The position numbers were made by a program, and so were the translations under genes. DNA of 6,339 nt from Chamaesiphon sp. (GTDB lineage Bacteria; Cyanobacteriota; Cyanobacteriia; Cyanobacteriales; Chamaesiphonaceae). The notes under the pieces are model-generated. The model saw only the letters and a program-made list of their open reading frames with translations, did not search any database and was not told the origin of the DNA. The DNA is taken from the NCBI GenBank assembly GCA_020059425.1, contig JAGVCD010000053.1, positions 1 through 6,339 of the forward strand, given 5' to 3'. Position 1 is the first letter of the stretch. Every line of letters starts with the position of its first letter. Shown here in pieces: positions 1 through 6,188 of this stretch.

Positions 1-761
1 ACCAAGCGATCGGCATCAACGGTCATTAAGATTTCAGGACTAAAACCAACAGCACTAATATCATCGAACTGAAAACAATACGATCGTGCCGAGTTGTTAC
101 TCTGAGCACCCAAGCTATAGGTTCCCAGCAGATCCATCTGCCCTTTAACTTTGACAGAACGGGCAATAATGGCTTTATGCAAATGTCCAGCCTGAATTGC
201 TGCTACCAATTTGCTCACTTGAGTTTGGTAATGTTCGCGATCGGCAAAATCAACAACTGGCGGGGTAGCTGTGTAGCTGCGTAGTGGACGATCGATCGAT
301 AGAGCTTCAATAATTTTCGTCAGCGGTTTCACACTGCGAATCCGAATCCCTTTAGGCGTAATATGTAACTCTGTTTCTGGGATCGAAAAATACAACAGCG
401 GCTGATCCATCGCTTTGGTATAGGGCGAATAAAACCGCGCCATATCAAAGCTTACATAACCATAAGCCGTCCAATTTTCAATCGGTAACGATGCTAATAC
501 TGCCTCCACTTGCTTGAATGGATCGGCTGCAACTGGTTGTGATTGAGTTTGACCCATACAACTAAACGTCACTGTTTCCGCGCTAACCGCCACACTACCT
601 AATGTGTTTCCGGCAATCCGAGTCTCCAGATCATTCTGGTACAGCATATAGCTAGAAAATAGACCAATATCTAATAAATTCTGCAACAAAGATTGCGGAT
701 CTTTCGGTTCGGGTACAAATAATTCATGATAAACAAGTGGTTGAGTATCGACATAAGACAT
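1..761 (-). CDS. Salicylate synthase (Irp9/YbtS/MbtI type), N-terminal part, cut by window edge
   Basis: Chorismate-binding enzyme expected to convert chorismate through isochorismate to salicylate and pyruvate in the cytoplasm. I translated the reverse strand by hand: the frame is open from ATG (759-761) to position 1, giving 253 codons. Recalled family members are about 430-450 residues, so the C-terminal 40 percent lies outside. Visible family blocks are GYVSFDMARF (about 128-137), HKAIIARSV (195-203), ARSYCFQF (229-236) and GFSPEILM (239-246). K196 and E243 match the general base and acid of the family. They lie 47 residues apart, as I recall for Irp9 (K193/E240) and MbtI (K205/E252), whereas EntC/MenF-type isochorismate synthases have about 50. 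This favours salicylate synthase over plain isochorismate synthase. It starts 46 bp after the ligase gene, with only a weak AGG upstream, and is probably co-transcribed. The Mg-binding C-terminal residues cannot be checked. Confidence 0.9.
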   Translation of the reverse strand, partial: MSYVDTQPLVYHELFVPEPKDPQSLLQNLLDIGLFSSYMLYQNDLETRIAGNTLGSVAVSAETVTFSCMGQTQSQPVAADPFKQVEAVLASLPIENWTAYGYVSFDMARFYSPYTKAMDQPLLYFSIPETELHITPKGIRIRSVKPLTKIIEALSIDRPLRSYTATPPVVDFADREHYQTQVSKLVAAIQAGHLHKAIIARSVKVKGQMDLLGTYSLGAQSNNSARSYCFQFDDISAVGFSPEILMTVDADRL

Positions 762-770
762 AAAAAATAC

Positions 771-788
771 CTAGCTATACTAGCTATA
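771..788. repeat. Tandem 9-bp direct repeat in the ligase/salicylate synthase gap
   Basis: The 9-mer CTAGCTATA occurs twice in a row with no spacer, just upstream of the salicylate synthase start (on the minus strand, TATAGCTAG twice). It fills nearly half of the 46-bp gap. The second unit read on the minus strand ends in TAGG, which supplies the only Shine-Dalgarno-like bases. A slippage duplication is the simplest explanation. Confidence 0.8.
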
Positions 789-807
789 AGGATTAAAATC
801 ACAACGA

Positions 808-2346
808 TTAAGTCATTTTCAGCAGTGCTTGACGATGCACTTTACCGGTTGGTGTGCGTGGCAAGGTTTCCAGAAAATGAATACTTTTCGGGGTTTTGAA
901 TGTAGGCAATTGGGCTTTCACCATCTGACGGATACTGCGTTCTAGATCGACAGAAGGAGCAAATTCGGATTTGAGGCTCACGTAGGCAATTACCTGCATT
1001 AGAGCTTCCTCATTCTCCGTACTGGGCAATACCGCCGCATCCAGCACACTTTCATGTTGGAGTAAAACATCTTCAACTTCAAAGGGAGAAACCCACATCC
1101 CATTGACCTTGAAGAAGTCATCATTACGTCCCATAAACCGAAAGTAGCCATCGGCATCTTGGACATACTTATCGCCAGTTCGCATCGTGGTGCCATACAA
1201 AGCCGATCGCGTTGCCGACAAACGTTTCCAGTAACCCAGCATCAGGCTCTCACCGGCTACTTGTAAAGCACCGAGTTCACCAATTTGAGCGGGCATCCCT
1301 TGATCGTCTACAACTTGCACGTCATAGCCTGGAACTGGGCGACCAGAAGTCCCCGGACGACATTCACCTGGTTTATTAGATAGGAAAATATGTAGTAACT
1401 CAGTTGTCCCAATACCTTCGTAAATCTCCATCCCATACATTTCTTGCCACTTCAACCAAATTGTTTTGGGCAGTTGTTCTGCTGCCGATAAACACAGCCG
1501 TAATGAGGATGTATTGAGCGGAGCAATCTCATGTAGGGAAAGGATGCCAGCGTAAATACCTGGAATACCAAATAGCACTGTCGGTTGATAGGTTTGGATA
1601 TCGGCAATGATGTCAAACGCATTTGCAGCGTCGGAAAGAATAGCGGCGGCACCTACTGACATGGGCATATACAACGTATTACCTAAGCCATAGGCAAAGG
1701 GCATTTTGGCGATCGAATAAACCACATCATCTTCCCGTAAACCGAGTACAGCCTGGCCATACTGCTCGGCACAAACCACCATACTTTGATGTAGATGAAT
1801 CACGCCTTTGGGTCGTCCGGTGCTGCCAGAAGTATACAACCAGAAAGCTGGCTCCTCTCGATCAGTCTGAGCCCAAGCGATTTTCTCATCCTGTTGACTT
1901 AGCAAGGAGATTAGTGGAATTTCTCCATCTACTTGAAGAATATGTCGCAAGAATGGCGATTGAATGGGATCAAGACTTACCAGCCAGGCTTGATTAGTGA
2001 CTAGTACTTGAGCGCGGCTGTCTTGGAGAATATACCGAATATCCTCCAAGGTACAAGCGGTATTAATTGGCACTGGGACAGCACCCAACCAGATTGCACC
2101 CCAAAAAGCAAACACAAACTCGGGAGTATCTGGGAGAAGAATAGCGACACGATTTTCGCGATCTAGACCTAATTCAGCGAATAATCTAGCCATTCGCCTA
2201 ACCCAGCTATACACCTGTGTGTAAGTGTAGGTATCATCTCGGGAGTAAAAAGCAATGCGATCGCTTTGATGTCGCTCTAGAGTACCTTCAAGAAAATGAG
2301 CCGCCACGTTAAAGGTAGTGGGTAGACGCGCAGAAATACTTTCCAC
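808..2346 (-). CDS. Benzoate-CoA-ligase-type adenylating enzyme, probable salicylate activation
   Basis: A 512-residue ANL-superfamily ligase. It should form an acyl-adenylate from an aryl carboxylate and ATP and pass the acyl group to a phosphopantetheine thiol. Core motifs are complete: A3 P-loop TSGSTGRPKG (172-181), A5 YEGIGTTE (309-316), A7 RTGDKY (389-394), A8 hinge GRNDDFFKVNG (406-416), and A10 PRTPTGKVHR (496-505) with catalytic K502. The blocks FNVAAHFLE (12-20), AFWGAIWLGAVPVP (80-93), MPFAYGLGN (215-223), LLHIFLSNKPG (317-327) and RPGTSGRPVPGY (330-341) are hallmarks of benzoate-CoA ligases, not of the EntE/DhbE/PchD group, so the fold assignment is firm. Salicylate as substrate, with the upstream carrier protein as acceptor, is inferred from the neighbours. 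The start is GTG (2344-2346), preceded by AGGA eight bases upstream; an in-frame stop lies a little further upstream and no ATG comes between. Confidence 0.92.
   Translation of the reverse strand: MESISARLPTTFNVAAHFLEGTLERHQSDRIAFYSRDDTYTYTQVYSWVRRMARLFAELGLDRENRVAILLPDTPEFVFAFWGAIWLGAVPVPINTACTLEDIRYILQDSRAQVLVTNQAWLVSLDPIQSPFLRHILQVDGEIPLISLLSQQDEKIAWAQTDREEPAFWLYTSGSTGRPKGVIHLHQSMVVCAEQYGQAVLGLREDDVVYSIAKMPFAYGLGNTLYMPMSVGAAAILSDAANAFDIIADIQTYQPTVLFGIPGIYAGILSLHEIAPLNTSSLRLCLSAAEQLPKTIWLKWQEMYGMEIYEGIGTTELLHIFLSNKPGECRPGTSGRPVPGYDVQVVDDQGMPAQIGELGALQVAGESLMLGYWKRLSATRSALYGTTMRTGDKYVQDADGYFRFMGRNDDFFKVNGMWVSPFEVEDVLLQHESVLDAAVLPSTENEEALMQVIAYVSLKSEFAPSVDLERSIRQMVKAQLPTFKTPKSIHFLETLPRTPTGKVHRQALLKMT
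2257..2264. repeat. HIP1 octameric palindrome GCGATCGC
   Basis: A perfect copy of the highly iterated palindrome that is over-represented in many cyanobacterial genomes, here inside the ligase gene. Related GCGATCG and CGATCG stretches recur in the window (for example near 236, 290-300, 4586, 4610 and 6301). It is useful as a taxonomic hint only. Confidence 0.7.
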
Positions 2347-2396
2347 CTTGAATTTCCTATGATGAAGAGTTGGAATAATGTGTAGTTAAACATTTA

Positions 2397-2624
2397 CTAC
2401 GGTTCAGCCGGCGAAACTGCTGTCGCTAACTGACAAATTTCAGCTAGTGTAATATCCTGCCGAGTTCCCAATTTCAAGTCAATACTAAGCCTGCGCTTCA
2501 ATTCTAGAGAAAGTTGAACCGTCTCAACGGAATCAAGACCTAAATGTTCATGCAATAGAGTGTCTTCTTGAATTATTTCCTCTGGGATACCCAAAGTCAC
2601 TAAAATCTCTTTTAACGTATCCAT
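2397..2624 (-). CDS. Stand-alone acyl/aryl carrier protein
   Basis: A 75-residue phosphopantetheine-binding carrier protein. The attachment motif GLDSVE puts the modified serine at S32, followed by the helix-II pattern VQLSLELKRRLSIDL and a C-terminal helix around ITLAEICQLA. It should hold the activated aryl group, probably salicylate, as a thioester for transfer to an assembly line; that role is inferred because it is the first gene of the operon, 50 bp ahead of the ligase. A free-standing carrier fits a ligase that has no carrier domain of its own. I chose ATG (2622-2624, MDTLKEIL) over an in-frame TTG at 2637-2639, which would add the residues MLSLP: the ATG gives the usual short N-terminus. 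Neither start has a good Shine-Dalgarno sequence. A discrete fatty-acid-type ACP cannot be excluded from sequence alone. Confidence 0.88.
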   Translation of the reverse strand: MDTLKEILVTLGIPEEIIQEDTLLHEHLGLDSVETVQLSLELKRRLSIDLKLGTRQDITLAEICQLATAVSPAEP

Positions 2625-2676
2625 AGGTAGAGAGAGCAAGATGAGAAACCGCCGGGGAGAATAGCGTTTGTAATTT

Positions 2677-2695
2677 AATTATTGAGAATTATTTG
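2677..2695 (-). promoter_or_regulatory. Fur-box-like site upstream of the carrier/ligase/salicylate synthase operon
   Basis: On the minus strand this reads AATAATT-CTC-AATAATT at its heart, two identical 7-mers around CTC. Against the Anabaena FurA 19-mer as I remember it (AAATAAATTCTCAATAAAT), 15 of 19 positions agree by hand count, including an unbroken run of 12 (TTCTCAATAA plus flank). It lies just downstream of the proposed start of transcription and about 53 bp before the carrier-protein ATG, a place where Fur with iron could block the operon. The surroundings are AT-rich, so chance matches are possible. Confidence 0.6.
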
Positions 2696-2721
2696 TGATA
2701 GTGTACAAAGAAATTATCACA
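2694..2721. promoter_or_regulatory. Dyad operator candidate TGTGATA-N14-TATCACA
   Basis: Two perfect 7-bp inverted half-sites (2694-2700 and 2715-2721) with a 14-bp centre. The dyad covers the proposed -10 box (2713-2718) and start of transcription of the minus-strand operon and abuts the Fur-like site. The half-sites resemble CRP half-sites, but the spacing is 14 rather than about 6-8, so it is not a standard CRP site. It could be an operator for an unidentified regulator. Confidence 0.45.
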
Positions 2722-2740
2722 CAATCTTCGGACTTGGCAA
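2713..2740 (-). promoter_or_regulatory. Sigma-70-type promoter for the minus-strand operon
   Basis: On the minus strand TTGCCA (2740-2735) is followed after 16 bp by GATAAT (2718-2713), each one base off the consensus. Transcription would begin near 2706 and leave an untranslated leader of roughly 80 bases before the carrier-protein ATG. The overlapping dyad and the adjacent Fur-like site support this as the regulated promoter. Confidence 0.5.
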
Positions 2741-2763
2741 CTAAGTTCGAGAATTTACTCAAA

Positions 2764-2786
2764 TAGTTATTGAAGTTTAATAACTA
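2764..2786. repeat. 8-bp inverted repeat with 7-nt loop
   Basis: TAGTTATT (2764-2771) and AATAACTA (2779-2786) are perfect inverted repeats around GAAGTTT. The stem is all A/T except one G-C pair and no T-run follows on either strand, so an intrinsic terminator is unlikely. It lies between the operon promoter and the transposase remnant. It may be a protein-binding dyad or debris at the edge of the old insertion. Confidence 0.45.
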
Positions 2787-2803
2787 GTTTAAGCCTACCC
2801 CTG

Positions 2804-3103
2804 TTAAGGTGAACATTTGTTCTTGTTTTCTTTCAGAAGACGTGCTGTAGATACATGGGGATGATGTTGACTAATACCTATCAAGAATGCACTGGTGCAA
2901 AAATTGCGGTCAGCGATCCAAACTTGTTTGGCTTGTACTGTTTCTAATATCGTTGGAAATAAAGAGCGTTCTTGAGCGTGAGCATCCTCGCAGGGGAAAA
3001 CATCTGTAACTAGCATCTTTTGGGGGTCGAGTACTGCAATCGATAGGCCGGGTAATACCTCTAAGCGATGCTCTGTTCTGGCTAAATGATTGCCGCGTAA
3101 CAA
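2804..3103 (-). pseudogene. Decayed IS4-type (DDE) transposase fragment
   Basis: The frame encodes about 99 residues with blocks I recognise from a transposase family common in cyanobacteria: GNHLARTEHRL (4-14), LPGLSIAVLDPQ (17-28), DVFPCEDAHAQERSL (34-48) and WIADRNFCT (62-70). Intact family members are several hundred residues long. Here the upstream frame closes at a TGA two codons before the TTG that opens the fragment. The region between TEHRL and LPG looks shortened. The part after GISQHH loses similarity and runs to a TAA, so the segment carrying the catalytic glutamate is absent. The family usually has an Asp before GNHL, as I recall, while this copy has Arg. No terminal inverted repeats or target duplication could be found. 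It is a relic of an insertion between the two divergent transcription units, not a functional gene. Exact IS family naming is from memory. Confidence 0.75.
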
Positions 3104-3219
3104 TTGTCATCGTCGCTGATTCTTAACAGTTAATTTCTAGCCTCTAACCGGTGCCATTGAGTCAAAAAGACCCAATCCAAGGAATATTACAAAAATGTGA
3201 CAAAAAGTCTGGGTGGGGA

Positions 3220-3247
3220 TTGACAACACGGAGATCGCTCATATACT
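3220..3247 (+). promoter_or_regulatory. Sigma-70 promoter of the TonB-dependent receptor gene
   Basis: A perfect -35 box TTGACA (3220-3225) and TATACT (3242-3247, one base off TATAAT) are separated by 16 bp. Transcription would start near 3254, giving a leader of about 27 bases before the ATG at 3281. It lies to the right of the transposase remnant, so the insertion did not destroy it. Confidence 0.65.
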
Positions 3248-3253
3248 ATCAGA

Positions 3254-3272
3254 CCTTATTGATAATTGTTCT
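3254..3272 (-). promoter_or_regulatory. Fur-box-like site at the receptor transcription start
   Basis: Read on the minus strand, 13 of 19 positions agree with the recalled Anabaena FurA consensus, including TCAATAA. On the plus strand the same stretch contains GATAAT, the repeat unit of the classical Fur box. It sits directly downstream of the -10 box, over the predicted start of transcription and just before the ATG, which suits iron-dependent repression. The match is suggestive only in this AT-rich sequence. Confidence 0.45.
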
Positions 3273-3280
3273 TATTTAAA

Positions 3281-5890
3281 ATGCAGAGTAATAATTCCAG
3301 TGGTAAGTATAATTTTTACCAACAGCTATGCATACACCAGATCTGTCTGGCGATCGGTGCCGTAATAATTGCCCTACCAGTTCGAGTCCAAGCGCAAACG
3401 ATCCAAGGTGTCACCAGTCAAACAGCAATCGTTGACGTTGCCTCAGCAAAAGCCTCCCTGTTGGGGAATCGCCACAATAATCTAAGTCGGAAAAATTTAC
3501 CGACAATCAAAAAACTCCTAGCGCAGGCAGTAACCGCGCCGCTGAATATTACCGGAATTAAACTCAACCGGGGGGCGAATGGAATTGAAGTAGTTTTAGA
3601 AACCGCTGGCAAAATCGGCACCTTAACTCCGAAAAGTATTGGCAATCGCCTCTACTTCGATATCCCCAACGCCACCCTTGCGCAACCATTCAAAGCGGTC
3701 AATCCGTCTCCAGGCGTGGGGAATGTCTCTGTTACTCAAATAAATCCTAGCTCCGTGCGCGTGGTGATCGTCGGCACCAATGGGGCACCCCAAGCAACGG
3801 TAATCGCCAGCGCAGCCGGTGCGAGTTCTCCCCCTGTAGCACAGAAGGCCGAGTCAGAAATAGAAATCAATGTCGTCGGGAAGTCGCGCCGTAATTCCTA
3901 TCGCACACCGAATACCACTACCGCTACAGGTACAAATACGCCAATTATCGAAACCCCATTCTCTGTGCAAGTCATTCCCAAAGCGATTATTCGCGACAAG
4001 CAGAGTAAAGATGTTAAAGATGCGCTGAGTAATGTTAGCGGCGTTACTTATAACGGGAATGTCCAAGGTCGCAGTGGGGAAACGTTTAGCATTCGCGGCT
4101 TCTCTGGCGTGGCAAATTTACGAGATGGATTCCGGCAATTTGGGATTGGTGAGGGACAGACCCAACCAGCCGCCGAAATTGCTAATTTAGAGGCCGTTGA
4201 AGTCCTCAAAGGGCCAGCCTCAATTTTGTATGGCGCCATCGAGCCAGGTGGACTGATTAACCTCGTTAGCAAGAAACCATTATCTCAGCCATTTTATGAA
4301 GTAGAAGTTCAAGGTGGCTCTCGGGGTTTAATTAGCCCCCGGTTTGATGTTTCTGGCCCTTTAACCGCTGATGGCAAGGCACTCTATCGCGTCAATGGAC
4401 TGTATGAAAGCATCAATAGCGTGCGGAATTCCACTCAACCCAACCAGAAAATTTTTATTGCCCCGACAATTGCCTGGAAAATTGGCGATAAGACTGATCT
4501 GAGTATTTCTGCAGAATATATCGACTCCAATCGTTCTGCCGATTTTGGATTGCCCGCAGTGGGAACGAGTGTAGCCGATGTGCCACGCGATCGAATTATC
4601 GGCGAACCGAGCGATCGAGTCACCAATCAATCTCTGAATATCGGTTATATACTCGATCATCAGTTTAGCGATAAATGGAAACTCCGCAATGCTTTTCGCT
4701 ATGCCTCCAATCAGTATGATTTTAATGTTGTCGCCTTGCCGCTGGGTTTCGATGAAACGACAAATACTGTCAACCGTTCTTTCGCGACACAAGAAGCTCA
4801 GACCAAAGACTATACCTTTCAAACCAATCTAACTGGTGAATTTGCAACGGGAGATGTCAAGCACAAACTGTTAGTCGGCGCAGATTATGTCCGTCGAGAT
4901 GGGCGACTTTTTTCACGCATTGGCGACCCCACAGACCTCGACCTGTTTAATCCAGTGTATGGAGTAGCTAAACCTAATAAACTCGACCTCCCGGCCTTTG
5001 GTGGTAGTAATACTGGCGGTAATAGTTTTGGATTTTTCGTCCAAGACCAAGTTGATATCGTCAAAAATTTAAAACTCCTAGCTGGAGTCCGTTATGATGC
5101 ACTCTCGCAAAATATTACTAATATTCCTGGTACAGCAACCGAACCCGGAGAAACTAACTTAACTGCCAGTGCGCTCACCCCTCGGCTCGGACTCCTCTAT
5201 CAATTTAACGATCGACTCTCAGCCTACGGTAGCTACTCACAGTCTTTTGCCCCTAATCCGGGTACAACAGCATCAGGCGCAGCCTTAGAGCCACAACGCG
5301 GTAAAGGATATGAGATTGGAGTCAAATCAGACTTAATCGATGGCAAGTTGTTTGCAACGCTGGCATATTTCGACATTTCCAAAACAAATGTCCCCGTTAC
5401 CGATCCCAATAACCCATTATTTTCGATCACCTCTGGCGAACAACGCAGTCAAGGGATTGAATTCGACATCTCTGGCGAACCTGCGCCCGGTCTGAAGTTA
5501 GTGGCATCTTATGCTTATACCGATGCCAAAGTTTCTGCCGATTCAGATCCGACACTCGTTGGTAAAAAATTGTTTGGGGTGCCCGAACATGCAGCGAGCT
5601 TATGGGCAACTTATGAACTTCAGCAAGGCCAGATGAAAGGTTTAGGTTTTGGGGCAGGTCTAAATTTCAAGGGAGATCGTCAAGGCGATTTGGAGAATAC
5701 CTATCGACTGGGAAGTTATCTGACTGCGGATGCGGCAATCTTCTATAAGAAAGATGATTGGCGATTTGGACTCAATTTCAAGAATATTACCGATGCCAAG
5801 TATGTCGAAAGTAGTTTCGGATTGCCTACATCTGCCAATAATTTTGGTGATCCATTCACTATCCAAGCTACAGCTTCATGGCAGTTTTAG
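3281..5890 (+). CDS. AMIN-domain TonB-dependent siderophore receptor
   Basis: Outer-membrane ligand-gated channel that imports a ferric siderophore using TonB energy. From ATG 3281 it is 869 residues. Order: signal peptide (1-38, hydrophobic run LAIGAVIIALPV, likely cleaved after VQA38); a polar linker; an AMIN domain (about 86-175, LNITGIKLNRGANGIEVVLE to ATVIA); a TonB-box-like stretch EIEINVVG (193-200); a plug domain (about 219-333, with ETPFSVQVIP, SIRGFS, VEVLKGPASILYGAIEPGG and LINLVSKKP); then a beta-barrel to the C-terminal SWQF, whose final Phe is the usual outer-membrane assembly signal. Plug motifs and length match FhuA/FpvA-like siderophore receptors; AMIN fusions are typical of cyanobacteria. 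An in-frame TTG 15 bp upstream is possible but less likely. It is divergent from the salicylate operon, so it probably takes up that operon's product, but the ligand cannot be read from sequence. It appears intact. Confidence 0.95.
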   Translation: MQSNNSSGKYNFYQQLCIHQICLAIGAVIIALPVRVQAQTIQGVTSQTAIVDVASAKASLLGNRHNNLSRKNLPTIKKLLAQAVTAPLNITGIKLNRGANGIEVVLETAGKIGTLTPKSIGNRLYFDIPNATLAQPFKAVNPSPGVGNVSVTQINPSSVRVVIVGTNGAPQATVIASAAGASSPPVAQKAESEIEINVVGKSRRNSYRTPNTTTATGTNTPIIETPFSVQVIPKAIIRDKQSKDVKDALSNVSGVTYNGNVQGRSGETFSIRGFSGVANLRDGFRQFGIGEGQTQPAAEIANLEAVEVLKGPASILYGAIEPGGLINLVSKKPLSQPFYEVEVQGGSRGLISPRFDVSGPLTADGKALYRVNGLYESINSVRNSTQPNQKIFIAPTIAWKIGDKTDLSISAEYIDSNRSADFGLPAVGTSVADVPRDRIIGEPSDRVTNQSLNIGYILDHQFSDKWKLRNAFRYASNQYDFNVVALPLGFDETTNTVNRSFATQEAQTKDYTFQTNLTGEFATGDVKHKLLVGADYVRRDGRLFSRIGDPTDLDLFNPVYGVAKPNKLDLPAFGGSNTGGNSFGFFVQDQVDIVKNLKLLAGVRYDALSQNITNIPGTATEPGETNLTASALTPRLGLLYQFNDRLSAYGSYSQSFAPNPGTTASGAALEPQRGKGYEIGVKSDLIDGKLFATLAYFDISKTNVPVTDPNNPLFSITSGEQRSQGIEFDISGEPAPGLKLVASYAYTDAKVSADSDPTLVGKKLFGVPEHAASLWATYELQQGQMKGLGFGAGLNFKGDRQGDLENTYRLGSYLTADAAIFYKKDDWRFGLNFKNITDAKYVESSFGLPTSANNFGDPFTIQATASWQF

Positions 5891-5904
5891 AGGTAGCAAT
5901 GAAA

Positions 5905-5951
5905 AGCTCCATCACTTAATATACGCAGTAACTATAAATCTTGATGAAGCT
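5905..5951. repeat. Imperfect 10-bp inverted repeat downstream of the receptor gene
   Basis: AGCTCCATCA (5905-5914) and TGATGAAGCT (5942-5951) pair over 10 bp with one mismatch (G-U or A-C in RNA depending on strand), with a 27-nt loop, starting 15 bp after the receptor stop. There is no T-run after it, so it is at best a 3'-end stabilising hairpin or a factor-dependent stop. Confidence 0.3.
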
Positions 5952-6041
5952 CAGCTAATGAAGATTCAGAGAGAAAAGTTGCACTAATTGGGTTTTACGG
6001 TGATAATTGCGGTTAGCATAAGCAAAAGCTATTGATAATTT

Positions 6042-6070
6042 TTGTCAAAAGTTTATGTCTAATATATTAT
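6042..6070 (+). promoter_or_regulatory. Candidate promoter for the TonB-like gene
   Basis: TTGTCA (6042-6047) and TATTAT (6065-6070) are separated by the ideal 17 bp, each one base from consensus. Transcription would begin near 6077 with a leader of about 140 bases. The AT-rich context makes chance boxes likely, so confidence is moderate. Confidence 0.4.
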
Positions 6071-6169
6071 ACAATTATTGCAAAATACTCTTGTGCCACA
6101 TAGATCACAGATTCAGAGCTGTAAAGCCAAGTTTGATACCCATCATCTGATCTGAGCTAAGACTATTTG

Positions 6170-6188
6170 TGATATTATCTCAATAATC
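6170..6188 (+). promoter_or_regulatory. Weak Fur-box-like site before the TonB-like gene
   Basis: Contains CTCAATAA and agrees with the recalled Anabaena FurA 19-mer at 12 of 19 positions by hand count. It ends 28 bp before the ATG at 6217. It is the weakest of the three sites, and its position, far downstream of the proposed promoter, is not ideal for repression unless a nearer promoter is used. Confidence 0.3.

Noticed and set aside
1..761. EntC/MenF isochorismate synthase or anthranilate synthase instead of salicylate synthase
   Set aside because: The K-to-E spacing of 47 and the ARSYCF/GFSPE blocks follow Irp9/MbtI; the ligase and carrier neighbours also favour salicylate. The missing C-terminus leaves a small doubt.
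2697..2712. NtcA site (GTA-N8-TAC) around the GTGTAC sequence
   Set aside because: The GTA and TAC halves do not occur with the required 8-bp spacing.
2694..2721. The dyad as a CRP/SYCRP1 site
   Set aside because: The half-sites look right, but the 14-bp centre does not fit the short spacer of CRP-type sites.
3160..3225. Near-repeats around TCAAAAAGACCCAATCC and GACAAAAAGTCTGGG
   Set aside because: Only short, imperfect matches in both direct and inverted orientation; no convincing repeat or terminal inverted repeat of the transposase relic.
3266..3280. TTG start that would add five residues to the receptor
   Set aside because: The ATG at 3281 gives a better signal peptide start, and the TTG would put the start codon inside the Fur-like site close to the predicted transcription start.
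4361..4822. A 153-codon open frame antisense to the receptor gene
   Set aside because: It lies wholly inside the receptor barrel coding region, shows no recognisable motif, and has the composition expected of the complement of a real gene.
5730..5987. An 85-codon plus-strand frame overlapping the receptor 3' end
   Set aside because: Most of it overlaps the conserved receptor C-terminus in another frame and its sequence has no recognisable features; it is a shadow frame.
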